From contig CBDDJX010000003.1 in the NCBI GenBank assembly GCA_965229885.1, forward strand, positions 1,736,001-1,800,000: a stretch of 64,000 nt of DNA. Direction: 5' to 3'. The notes below the pieces were generated by a model. The model worked only from the letters and a program-made list of their open reading frames with translations, was not told where the DNA came from and ran no database searches. This stretch comes from DATLLJ01 sp965229885 (GTDB lineage Bacteria; Acidobacteriota; Vicinamibacteria; Vicinamibacterales; CAVVIG01). Position 1 is the first letter of the stretch. Every line of letters starts with the position of its first letter. Made by a program: the position numbers and the translations under genes. Positions 47,486 through 57,893 of the stretch are shown here, one piece after another.

Positions 47486-50188
47486 ATGTCGACTGTGAAC
47501 AGCTTTGGTGCACGGACCGCCCTTCAGTTCGGCGGCCGGCCTGGCAAGCCGGGCGGGGTTGTCCAGATTTACAGCCTCCCAGCTCTGCAAGCCTCCGGTT
47601 TCCCGGAAATCGCCAGTCTGCCTTACTCGATGAAGATCCTGCTCGAGAACCTGTTGCGGCGGGAAGACGGCCGCTTCGTCAAGAAGGCCGACATCGAGGC
47701 GCTGGCGCGGTGGGATCTGCAGAGCGCGGCGCCGCGCGAAATCTCGTTCGCCCCGGCGCGGGTGCTGCTGCAGGACTTCACGGGCGTGCCGGCGGTCGTC
47801 GACCTCGCCGCCATGCGCGACGGCATCGCGCGGCTCGGCGGCGATCCGGAGCGCGTGAATCCGCTGCAACCCGTGGAACTCGTCATCGATCACTCGGTGC
47901 AGGTCGATTATTTCGGCCGGCCCGACGCGTTTCAGTTGAACGCCGAGCTCGAGTTCTCGCGCAACAAGGAACGCTACGCGTTCCTGCGGTGGGGACAGAA
48001 CGCCTTCCGCAACTTCCGCGTCGTCCCGCCCGACACTGGCATCGTCCATCAGGTGAACATCGAGTATCTCGCGCGCGTCGTCGTGTCGGACGACACACCG
48101 GACGGTACCCTTGCCTATCCCGACACGCTCGTCGGCACCGACTCACATACGACCATGGTCAACGGGTTGGGCGTGATGGGATGGGGCGTCGGTGGCATCG
48201 AGGCGGAGGCGGTGATGCTCGGCCAGCCGATCTCGATGCTCATCCCGCAAGTCCTCGGCGTCCGCCTGTCCGGCGCGATGCTCGAGGGCACGACGGCGAC
48301 CGATCTCGTGCTGACCGTCACCGAGACGCTGCGGAAGCATGGGGTTGTCGGCAAGTTCGTCGAGTTCTTCGGGGCCGGGCTCGAGCACCTGACGATCGCG
48401 GATCGCGTGACGCTCGGTAATATGTGTCCCGAGTACGGCGCGACGATCGCAATTTTCCCGATCGACGCGATGACACTCGATTACCTGCGGCTGACCTCGC
48501 GCGACACGGCGCGCGTCGAACTGGTCGAGGCGTACACCAGGGCGCAGGGGATGTTCCGCAGCCCCGGCGATCCCGATCCGAAGTATTCCGAAACGATCGA
48601 CATCGATCTCGCGACGGTCGAGCCGAGCCTCGCCGGGCCGAAGCGGCCGCAGGACCGGGTCTCGCTCAAGCAGGCGAAGAGCGGATTTCAGGCGGCGCTG
48701 GCTTCGATGCTGGAGTCGACGCCGCAGAAGGGCGCGGAAGCCGGCGGCCGGGCAAACAGGCTTGATCATGGTGCGGTGGTCATCGCCGCGATCACGAGCT
48801 GCACGAACACGTCGAACCCGAGCGTCATGATCGGCGCGGGGCTCGTCGCGAAAAAGGCGGTCGAGCGCGGGTTGTCGTCCAAGCCGTGGGTCAAGACGAG
48901 CCTGGCGCCCGGCTCGAAAGTCGTCACCGAATACCTGCGACGGGCGGGTCTCGACACGTACCTCGACCAGCTTGGCTTCAACCTCGTCGGCTACGGCTGC
49001 ACGACGTGCATCGGCAACAGCGGTCCGCTGCCGGACGAGGTGAGCGCCGAAGTGGAATCGCGCAACCTCATCGTCGCATCGGTGCTGAGCGGCAACCGCA
49101 ACTTCGAGGGGCGCATTCAGCAGCAGGTGCGCGCGAATTATCTCGCGTCGCCGCCGCTCGTCGTGGCGTACGCGCTCGCCGGATGGATGACGATCGATGT
49201 GACCACCGAGCCGATCGGGACGGACACGATGGGCGCGCCGGTCTTCCTCCGCGAGCTGTGGCCGACCGAGCGTGAGATTCAGGAAACGATGCTGACGGCT
49301 GTGACGTCGGAGATGTTCCGCACGCAGTACGCCGATGTCTTCGGCGGCGACGAGCGATGGAAGACGCTCGACGTGCCGACCGGCAATCGGTTCGCCTGGG
49401 AGCCCGACTCGACGTACGTCCGTAACCCGCCGTTTTTCGACGGGCTTACGCTGCAGACGACTCCGCTCAAGGACATCGCGGGTGCGCGCGTGCTTGCGAA
49501 GCTCGGCGACAGCATCACGACCGATCATATTTCGCCCGCGGGATCGATCAAGAAGGACAGCCCCGCGGGAAAGTATTTGATGGCCCACGGCGTCGAGCCG
49601 AACGACTTCAATTCGTACGGCGCGCGCCGCGGCAATCACGAAGTGATGATGCGCGGCACGTTCGCCAACATTCGGCTGCGCAATCAGATGGCGCCAGGCA
49701 CGGAAGGCGGCTGGACGACGTATCAGCCCGGCGGCGCGGTCATGGCCATCTACGACGCGGCGATGAAATATAGAGACGCCGGCGTGCCGCTCGTCGTGCT
49801 CGCGGGCAAGGAATATGGCTCGGGCTCTTCACGCGACTGGGCGGCCAAGGGCACGCTGCTGCTCGGGGTGAAGGCGGTCATCGCCGAAAGCTACGAACGC
49901 ATCCACCGCAGTAATCTGGTCAACATGGGCGTACTGCCGCTGCAGTACCAGCCAGGCCAGTCCGCGGCGTCGCTGGGCCTCACCGGAGGCGGGCTCTACA
50001 CGCTGACTGGCATTGCCGACGGGCTGCGGCCCGCTGGTGCCGTGACCGTCCGCGCGGCCGGGGAAGGCAACCAGGCGATCGAGTTCGAGGCGCTCGTGCG
50101 CATCGATACGCCGGAGGAGCTCGTCGCGTTCCGGCATGGCGGGATCCTTCCGTATGTGCTGCGGCAGCTGGTGGGGAAGAGCAACTGA
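47486..50188 (+). CDS. acnA: Aconitate hydratase A
   Basis: The 900-residue iron-sulfur enzyme interconverts citrate and isocitrate in the TCA cycle. The 4Fe-4S cysteines are in ITSCTNTSNP and YGCTTCIGNSGP; the swivel domain contains LAGKEYGSGSSRDWAAKG with the catalytic Ser. Length fits AcnA/IRP1-type enzymes. ATG 47486 (MSTVNSFGAR) is preferred over ATG 47456. The upstream gap carries only IS debris and must hold the promoter. Confidence 0.96.
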   Translation: MSTVNSFGARTALQFGGRPGKPGGVVQIYSLPALQASGFPEIASLPYSMKILLENLLRREDGRFVKKADIEALARWDLQSAAPREISFAPARVLLQDFTGVPAVVDLAAMRDGIARLGGDPERVNPLQPVELVIDHSVQVDYFGRPDAFQLNAELEFSRNKERYAFLRWGQNAFRNFRVVPPDTGIVHQVNIEYLARVVVSDDTPDGTLAYPDTLVGTDSHTTMVNGLGVMGWGVGGIEAEAVMLGQPISMLIPQVLGVRLSGAMLEGTTATDLVLTVTETLRKHGVVGKFVEFFGAGLEHLTIADRVTLGNMCPEYGATIAIFPIDAMTLDYLRLTSRDTARVELVEAYTRAQGMFRSPGDPDPKYSETIDIDLATVEPSLAGPKRPQDRVSLKQAKSGFQAALASMLESTPQKGAEAGGRANRLDHGAVVIAAITSCTNTSNPSVMIGAGLVAKKAVERGLSSKPWVKTSLAPGSKVVTEYLRRAGLDTYLDQLGFNLVGYGCTTCIGNSGPLPDEVSAEVESRNLIVASVLSGNRNFEGRIQQQVRANYLASPPLVVAYALAGWMTIDVTTEPIGTDTMGAPVFLRELWPTEREIQETMLTAVTSEMFRTQYADVFGGDERWKTLDVPTGNRFAWEPDSTYVRNPPFFDGLTLQTTPLKDIAGARVLAKLGDSITTDHISPAGSIKKDSPAGKYLMAHGVEPNDFNSYGARRGNHEVMMRGTFANIRLRNQMAPGTEGGWTTYQPGGAVMAIYDAAMKYRDAGVPLVVLAGKEYGSGSSRDWAAKGTLLLGVKAVIAESYERIHRSNLVNMGVLPLQYQPGQSAASLGLTGGGLYTLTGIADGLRPAGAVTVRAAGEGNQAIEFEALVRIDTPEELVAFRHGGILPYVLRQLVGKSN

Positions 50189-50198
50189 CGGCCTCAAT

Positions 50199-51133
<935 letters not shown>

Positions 51134-51137
<4 letters not shown>

Positions 51138-51670
51138 CTGCTTCGCTCTCTTCCTCACTCCCTTCTTCGCTCGCCCCGTCCCTCCTGCTGTCGATGCCGC
51201 AGCTGCTCGACGAGAATTTCTGCCGGGCGGTCGTCCTGCTCTGCAAGCACAGCGACGAGGGTGCGTTCGGCCTGGTCGTGAACCGGCCGCTCGTGACGAC
51301 CGAGCGCGACCTGGAGGTCTGGGTCGGTGGTCCGGTCGAGCCGGAACGGAGCTGGATTCTCGTCGGCGGCGACGAGTGCCACGATCTTCCCGGGATGCGG
51401 ATGGCCGAGGGGTTGATGCTGTCGACGTCGCCCGATCTGCTGCAGCGCCTGCTCGAGCCCAATCCGCCCACGAACGCGCGGTTGATCGTCGGCCATGCGG
51501 GATGGGGACCCGGGCAGCTCGAAGCGGAGCTGAACGCGTCCGCGTGGCTCATCAGCGAAGTCGATCGCGAGCTGCTGTTCACCACGCCAGCCGATCGCAT
51601 GTGGGAGACGGCCGTCAGGCGTCTCGGTGCGGATCCCGCCACGCTGCACATGAGCCGTGGCGTACACTAG
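51134..51670 (+). CDS. YqgE/AlgH family protein (DUF179)
   Basis: 178 residues with LLLSMPQLLDENFCRAVVLLCKHSDEGAFGLVVNRPL, then VGGPVEPERSWIL and LIVGHAGWGPGQLEAEL, the DUF179 core. The function of the family is unsettled. The extreme N-terminus is a Ser/Leu/Pro low-complexity run encoded by CT-rich word repeats (51148-51185). It is co-translated with queG. Confidence 0.88.
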
Positions 51671-51696
51671 ACAGGGGTGAGAGTGAGCGGCGCCTC

Positions 51697-53454
51697 ATGA
51701 ATCGGCTGCGTGGCGATGGTCGCCGTCGCCGTGTGTGTGTCCGGTGGTCGGTGCGCCCAGGAGGCTCCGGTGTCCAAGCCCGCGACTGAGGCCCTGACAG
51801 CTAACGTCGGGAACGTCAGCAGCATCAGCATCGTCGAACGAGGCCGCGCGGCTGAACAAGATGGCCGAGCGCTTCGCGCCGACCGACATTGCCGCCGACG
51901 TGTCGCGGCTGTCGCCTGCCGATCGTCAGGTGCTCACGAAGCTCGCCCAGGCGTCGAAGATAATGGACGCGCTGTTCATGCGCCAGGCGTGGGCAGGGAA
52001 CGAGGCGATGCTGCTCGACCTTTTGCGCGACGAGACGCCCGAGGGACGCGCGCGGCTGCACTACTTCCTGATCAACAGAGGACCGTGGTCGCGCCTCGAT
52101 AACAACGACGTGTTCGTGCCCGGCGCGCCGCCCAAGCCGAAAGGCGCGAACTTCTATCCGGCGGACGCCACCAAGGCGGAGATCGAGCGCTGGATCGCGT
52201 CGCTCCCGGCCGCCGAACGCGCGCGCGCCAGCGGATTCTTCGCCGTGGTCCGGCGGACGGGCCAGGCCTTCACGCTTGTCCCCTACCACGTGGAGTATCA
52301 GAGCGAACTGGCGCAGGCCGCGGCGCTGCTGCGCGAGGCGGCGGCGCTGACGGGCGAGCCGACTGCTCAAGACGTACCTGACGAAGCGCGCCGACGCGTT
52401 TCTGTCGAACGACTACTGCGACAGCGACGTGGCGTGGATGGACCTGAAGGGCGCGATCGAGCCGACCATCGGGCCGTGCGAAGTGTATGAAGACGAGTGG
52501 TTCAACTCGAAGGCGGCCTTCGAGCTCGTTCATCACCGTCCTGGATGAAGGCAAAGCGCGAAGCTGCACAGGTTCGCGGGCGAGCTGCAGGACATTGAAA
52601 ACCATCTGCGGATCGATCCGACGCATAGAAACCCCACGCTCGGCAGCTCGGTGCCGATCGTCGTCGTCAGCGAAATCTACGCCGCGGGCGATGCGAACCA
52701 TAGCGTGCAGACGGCGGCGTTCAACCTGCCGAACGACGAGCGGGTCGTGAGCGAAAAGGGCAGCAAGCGCGTCATGTTGAAGAACGTGCAGGATGCGAAA
52801 TTCGCCAGGACGCTGGTGCCGATCTCGCAAGTCGTCCTCGCCGCCGCCGATCAGAAGGACGTTTCCTTCGAGGCGTTCTTCACCCACATCCTCGTCCACG
52901 AGCTGATGCACGGGCTGGGACCGCACAACATCGCCGTCGGCGGACGGAAGACGACCGTCCGGCAGGAGCTAAAGGAGACGTACAGCGCGATCGAGGAAGC
53001 GAAGGCGGACATCTCCAGCCTCTTCGCGATTCAGTGCCTGATCGACAAGGGCGTGATGCCGAAGTCGCTCGAGCGTCCGCTGTACACGACGTTCCTGGCC
53101 TCGACATTCCGGTCGATTCGGTTCGGCGTCAACGAAGCGCACGGACGGGGCATCACCATTCAGCTGAACTACCTGATGAATCAGGGCGCCGTGACCGCTC
53201 GCGCGGATGGCACGTTCGCGGTGGATCCTGCCGTCGCGAAGGAAGCCGTCGCCGGGCTGACCCGCGACATCATGACGATCCAGGCCGAAGGGAATTACGC
53301 GGTCGCGAAGGATCTGCGCGACCGCATGGGCGTCGTGCGGCCACCGGTGCAGAAGGCGCTCGACCGCCTCCTCGCCGCGCCGACCGACATCGAGCCGCGG
53401 TTTACGACAGCCGACGAGCTCGTCGCCGAAGCGAATCGGTCGCCCGGTCGCTAG
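51697..53454 (+). pseudogene. M49-like (dipeptidyl-peptidase III type) metallopeptidase, many frameshifts
   Basis: ATG 51697 starts a leader whose sense moves to another frame at ~51720 (VAVAVCVSGGRCAQEAPVSK). The main part then runs in frame 3 at 51840-52360 (ERFAPTDIAADVSRL), frame 1 at 52363-52500 (SNDYCDSDVAWMDLKGAIEP), frame 2 briefly (FITVLDEGKA) and frame 1 again to 53454. The last part has the M49-type zinc site HELMHGLGPH and the acidic EEAKADI segment. At least four frame changes make it non-functional or badly sequenced. The parental protein would be ~560 residues, exported. Confidence 0.8.
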
Positions 53455-53516
53455 TGCCGCGTCCTGTTCGGAGGGCGGCATGACGGGTACGTGACTTCTA
53501 CCGGTATACTGATAGG

Positions 53517-55376
53517 ATGCTTTCGCCTGTAGAGAAGGTCTCTTCCGCTCCAGCTCGTCCCGACATCGCCAACCCGCTGCGGCGAAACGTCGCCATCATC
53601 GCCCATGTCGACCACGGGAAAACGACGCTCGTTGACGCGCTGCTGCACCAGAGCGGTACGTTCCGGTCGAACGAGCGCGTCGCCGAACGGGCCATGGACA
53701 ACACCGAGCTCGAGCGCGAGCGCGGGATCACGATTCTCGCGAAGAATACGGCTGTCCACTATCACGACGTGCTCATCAACATCGTCGACACGCCGGGCCA
53801 CGCCGATTTTGGCGGGGAAGTGGAGCGAACGCTTTCGATGGTCGACGGGGTCATGCTGCTCGTGGACGCGTCGGAGGGACCGCTGCCGCAGACGCGGTTC
53901 GTGCTGCGCAAGGCGCTCGAGCGGCGGCTGACGCCCATCGTGGTCATCAATAAGATTGATCGCTCCGATGCGCGCGCCCAGGAAGTGCTCAACGAGATCT
54001 ACGATCTGTTCATCGACCTGGACGCGGTCGAGGATCAGCTCGATTTCCCGGTGCTGTATACCAACGCGCGAACGGGCACGGCGACGAGCGATCCAAACAC
54101 GCCCGGAGAGGATCTGCGCCCGTTGTTCGACGCGGTCGTCGATCACGTGCCGCCGCCGCGCGGCAACCCCGACGCGCCGCTGCAATTGCTCGTCGCCAAC
54201 CTCGATTCGAGCGATTACCTGGGGCGGATTGCGATCGGCCGGATCTTCAACGGCCGCGTGGAAATCGGCGACGCAGTCGCCGTCTGCAAGCTGGACGGCG
54301 CCGTCCAGCCGACGAAGGTCACCAAGCTCTTCGCCTTCGACGGCCTGAAGCGCATCGACATCACCGAAGCCGCCGCCGGCGACATCGTCTGCCTCGCCGG
54401 CATCGAGGACATCACGATCGGCGAGACGATTGCCGACGTCGAGCAGCAGATTCCGATCCCGCCGATTGCGATCGACGAGCCGACCGTGTCGATGATTTTC
54501 GGCGTCAATACGTCGCCGATGGCGGGACGCGACGGGCAGTACGTCACGTCGCGCCAGATTAAGGATCGGCTGGACCGCGAGCTGCTCGGGAACGTCTCGA
54601 TCCGCCTCGAGCCGACCGACACGCCCGAACAGATGAAGGTCGTCGGCCGCGGCGAGCTGCAGCTGTCGATCCTCATTGAGATAATGCGCCGCGAAGGCTT
54701 CGAGCTGCAGGTCTCGCGTCCCAACATCGTCACGAAGCAGATCGGCGGCCAGCTCGTCGAGCCGGTCGAGGAGTTAGTGATCGATGTCCCGGACGATTAT
54801 CAGGGCATCGTCATCGCGCAGGTCGGCGAGCGCAAGGGGGTGATGACCAAGATGGTCAACAACGGCAGCGGCCGCGTACGGCTCGAGTTCAGGATTCCGG
54901 CGCGCGGCCTCATCGGATTCCGGTCGCAGTCCATGACCGACACGAAGGGCACCGGGATCATGAATCACGTCTTTTCGAGCTGGGAGCCGTGGCACGGCGC
55001 GATTCCGTCCCGGGTGAACGGCGCGCTCGTCGGCGACCGTGCCGGCGTGGCCACTTCGTATGCCATCTTCAACCTGCAGGAACGCGGCGAGATCTTCATC
55101 GACCCGGGCGTGCAGGTCTACGAGGGCATGCTCGTCGGCGAAAACTCCCGTCCCGCGGACATGGACGTCAACGTCACGAAAGAGAAGAAGCAGACGAACA
55201 TGCGGGCGTCGAGCGCCGACGAAGCGATCCGGCTCATTCCTCCGCGCAGGCTCGGCCTCGAGCAGGCGGTTGAATTCATCAATGATGACGAACTGGTCGA
55301 GGTGACGCCCGCCAGCATTCGTCTGCGGAAGAAGATTCTCGCCTCGAATCAGCGGCCCAAGGCCGGCAGGGAGTAG
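53517..55376 (+). CDS. typA: Ribosome-associated GTPase TypA/BipA
   Basis: 619 residues: G1 AHVDHGKTTL, G2 around ERGITI, G3 DTPGHADF, G4 NKID, then EF-G-like domains and the BipA-specific C-terminus (RGLIGFRSQSMTDTKGTGIMNHVF, NMRASSADEAIRLIPPR). The N-terminus carries a ~20-residue extension before RNVAIIAHVDHG. TypA helps 50S assembly and stress/cold growth. A DTLG-free, intact gene after the ruined M49-like gene. Confidence 0.95.
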   Translation: MLSPVEKVSSAPARPDIANPLRRNVAIIAHVDHGKTTLVDALLHQSGTFRSNERVAERAMDNTELERERGITILAKNTAVHYHDVLINIVDTPGHADFGGEVERTLSMVDGVMLLVDASEGPLPQTRFVLRKALERRLTPIVVINKIDRSDARAQEVLNEIYDLFIDLDAVEDQLDFPVLYTNARTGTATSDPNTPGEDLRPLFDAVVDHVPPPRGNPDAPLQLLVANLDSSDYLGRIAIGRIFNGRVEIGDAVAVCKLDGAVQPTKVTKLFAFDGLKRIDITEAAAGDIVCLAGIEDITIGETIADVEQQIPIPPIAIDEPTVSMIFGVNTSPMAGRDGQYVTSRQIKDRLDRELLGNVSIRLEPTDTPEQMKVVGRGELQLSILIEIMRREGFELQVSRPNIVTKQIGGQLVEPVEELVIDVPDDYQGIVIAQVGERKGVMTKMVNNGSGRVRLEFRIPARGLIGFRSQSMTDTKGTGIMNHVFSSWEPWHGAIPSRVNGALVGDRAGVATSYAIFNLQERGEIFIDPGVQVYEGMLVGENSRPADMDVNVTKEKKQTNMRASSADEAIRLIPPRRLGLEQAVEFINDDELVEVTPASIRLRKKILASNQRPKAGRE

Positions 55377-55398
55377 AGGGAGCAGGCGGCCAGCCATC

Positions 55399-56253
55399 GT
55401 GTTACAACGTCGAACGACCGGTTCGGTGGTGTGTCCTTCGTGCGGTTCGCTCGTCGGCGTCCGTGACGACAGCTGTTATTTGTGCGGCCGCTCGAATCCA
55501 GGCTTGTGGGGATATGGCCCGCTGGTTCGGAAGCTGGGCGCCGACTTCGGCTTTGCGCCCCTGGTGATCGGCGTCTGCTCCATCCTGTACGTGTTGACGC
55601 TGCTCACCTCCGGCCGTGAGCTTCAGCCGATGCGCGGGGCGTTCAACATCCTCGTCCCCAGCACGAGTTCGCTGCTGCTCCTCGGGATGTCCGGCACGGT
55701 CCCCGTCTTTCGGTTCGGGTGGTGGTGGACGCTCCTCACCGCCTCATGGCTCCACGGAAGCCTGCTGCATATTCTCTTCAATATGTACTGGGTCCGGCTG
55801 CTGGTGCCGCAGACCGTGGAGCTGTTCGGGCCGGCCAGAACGGTCATCATCTACACGGTCGCCGGCGTCTGCGGATTTCTTCTGAGCTCCATCGGCGGTT
55901 TGTTTCCCCTTCCCGTCCTTGGCGGCGCCGGCTACACCCTTGGCGCTTCGGCGGCAATCCTGGGCCTGGTCGGCGCGCAGGTACACTACGGCGGCAAGAG
56001 CGGCAGCAGCCTGATCCGCACCGAAGCGACGCGCCTGGCGGTGTTCTTCGTCGTGATGGGCCTGGTCATGTCGGGCACCGACAACTATGCGCACGTCGGC
56101 GGCTTCGCCGGCGGCTATGCGGTGTCGGCGCTCTTCAATCCCCTGACGCGGGAGCGCGGGGATCACATGATCGCCGCCACAGCCTGCCTCGGCGTCACCG
56201 CCCTCGCCTTGATCTACCAGGTCATCCACTTCCTGCCGTTCTTCTGGCGATAG
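55399..56253 (+). CDS. Rhomboid intramembrane serine protease with zinc-ribbon N-terminus
   Basis: 284 residues from GTG 55399. Cys12, Cys15, Cys26 and Cys29 form a C-x2-C...C-x2-C ribbon before the membrane domain. About six helices follow. HILFNMYW is the rhomboid H-x3-N helix, the nucleophile is Ser184 in GYTLGASAAILG, and the base is His232 in YAHVGGFAGGY. It cleaves membrane-embedded substrates. The cytoplasmic ribbon could bind substrate or partner protein. It starts 22 bases after typA. Confidence 0.9.
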   Translation: MLQRRTTGSVVCPSCGSLVGVRDDSCYLCGRSNPGLWGYGPLVRKLGADFGFAPLVIGVCSILYVLTLLTSGRELQPMRGAFNILVPSTSSLLLLGMSGTVPVFRFGWWWTLLTASWLHGSLLHILFNMYWVRLLVPQTVELFGPARTVIIYTVAGVCGFLLSSIGGLFPLPVLGGAGYTLGASAAILGLVGAQVHYGGKSGSSLIRTEATRLAVFFVVMGLVMSGTDNYAHVGGFAGGYAVSALFNPLTRERGDHMIAATACLGVTALALIYQVIHFLPFFWR

Positions 56254-56341
56254 ATCGTCCCGATCCTGGCCGCCGTCTGGCGGGCCCTCGCGACCAGCTC
56301 GTCGGCGGCTCGTTCCTGATGCGTCGGTTCGGCGCGGCCGG

Positions 56342-57403
56342 TTACTTCGTCGCGACCAGTTCCTCGTCGATGATGCGCTTGAAGGCCTCGAACGGCTGCG
56401 CTCCGCTCAGCATGCGGCCGTTGATGAAGAAGGCGGGTGTGCCAGACACGCCGGCCTCGTTGGCGGCCTGGATGTCGATGTCGATCTCGGCCCCGTACTT
56501 GTGTGAGTCGACGCACGCGTTAAACTGCGCGGTCTCGAGACCCAGCTGGGTCGCGTGCTGTTTGAAATCCTCGTCGCTCAGCCGCGATTGATCCCCGAAC
56601 AGTTTGTCGTAAAACTGCCAGAATTTCCCCTGCTCGGCGGCGCACTGCGACGCCTCGGCTGCCGGGCGCGCTCGCGGGTGGTTGGCCAGAGGGTAGTGGC
56701 GATAGACAAAGTGAATCCGGTCGCCATAGGTCGCGAGGACCTGATTGACGATGGAAAACGCGTTCCTGCAGAACGGGCACTGGAAATCCGAGAACTCGAT
56801 CATCTCGATGGGCGCGTTGTCGGGGCCCCTTGATGGGCGGTCCGCCTTCGCAATGGCCTGCCGCGGCGGATCCAGCATGATGCGCGTGGCGATCTTGGCC
56901 CGGAGACCGTCCATATACTGCTGACGCACGGCCAGCGTCCGCTGCTGGACGAGATACGACGTGACGGTGGTGCGTGCCTGTTCGAACGACGCCCCCTGCA
57001 GGCGCGACTGATTCTGCTCGAACCAGAGTGCGGCCTCCGCGTCCGTGGGCTCCGCGACTTTCTCCGTGATCTCCTGGCGGATCACAGTCGCCTGATCGAG
57101 TGTGCGGGCTTTCGCGTCCTGCGCGAGCAACTCGCCCTCGATGAGCTCCTGCACACTGATGCGGCGCGCCTCGAACAGCGCCTGCGCCAGCTTCATCCCG
57201 CCGAAATTCCCGGTCGGCTGCTGCAGCGCCTTCTCGTCCACCTGGGCCAGCGTGATGGAGGTCGCCCCGACGGTGGCGACGATGTCGGCCGGTGCCGGCA
57301 TGCGGGGCTGCTGCGCCGATGACTGGGCGCATCCGGCCAGCAACGGGACGAGGGTGCCTGCGACGCCAGTCGCCGCGAACAAGCGGCTTCTCAACATGAC
57401 CAT
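56342..57403 (-). CDS. DsbA-like thioredoxin-fold lipoprotein with N-terminal chaperone-like domain
   Basis: 353 residues. The leader ends LVPLLAGC (Cys25), a lipobox. Residues ~40-165 form a helical SurA/PrsA-type region (VATVGATSITLAQVDEKALQ). Residues ~190-350 form a DSBA-like thioredoxin domain (EMIEFSDFQCPFCRNAF, active site CPFC, cis-Pro in SGTPAFFING). The predicted role is oxidative folding or disulfide handling in the periplasm. ATG 57397 in frame is an equal start choice. Confidence 0.85.
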   Translation of the reverse strand: MVMLRSRLFAATGVAGTLVPLLAGCAQSSAQQPRMPAPADIVATVGATSITLAQVDEKALQQPTGNFGGMKLAQALFEARRISVQELIEGELLAQDAKARTLDQATVIRQEITEKVAEPTDAEAALWFEQNQSRLQGASFEQARTTVTSYLVQQRTLAVRQQYMDGLRAKIATRIMLDPPRQAIAKADRPSRGPDNAPIEMIEFSDFQCPFCRNAFSIVNQVLATYGDRIHFVYRHYPLANHPRARPAAEASQCAAEQGKFWQFYDKLFGDQSRLSDEDFKQHATQLGLETAQFNACVDSHKYGAEIDIDIQAANEAGVSGTPAFFINGRMLSGAQPFEAFKRIIDEELVATK

Positions 57404-57531
57404 ATGATAGCGCGGCTTGGAGTTGGGGGGCGGAGAGCGAGGGGGCTGGAATGCCTACCGACCCGCGCCTACGCCCGCCGCGCCATCAGCTCCGTGACGC
57501 CGACCTGAATCGCATGCACGAGTGCAATCTC

Positions 57532-57864
57532 CTACTTCCCGGGATCGATGGCCCGCAGATACGCGATGATTGCCGGCTGCTCGATACGGAGATCGTGGAT
57601 GCGCATCGTCGTCGAAAGAACTTCCACGTTGCCGGTCGTGGATGCAGCGATCGGTTCAAGTTTGTGGTGCTCTGTCCCCATCGTGGTGACCTCCACGGCA
57701 TGTTGCGCAAGCGCGGTGCCGCTGAAATCAGGCGCCCACGCACGAGCGTCGGTGTGGCACTGTCGAACAGAAGCGGTCAGCTTGGACCACTGAACTATGC
57801 GAAAAGCGCGAAAACAGTGCAACGAAGGGCAGAGGCGTGCGGCGTGTGCTCGATTGGAACACAC
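57532..57864 (-). pseudogene. Fragment of unrecognised protein in a 490-base gap
   Basis: The minus-strand frame ends with a natural-looking segment (ALAQHAVEVTTMGTEHHKLE, then TTMRIHDLRIEQPAIIAYLRAIDPGK) that has coding-like composition, while its N-terminal third looks random. It may be the C-terminal remnant of a lost gene. The rest of 57404-57893 shows nothing further. Confidence 0.3.
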
Positions 57865-57893
57865 GCTTACGAATATGGATATTGCGCCGATAG

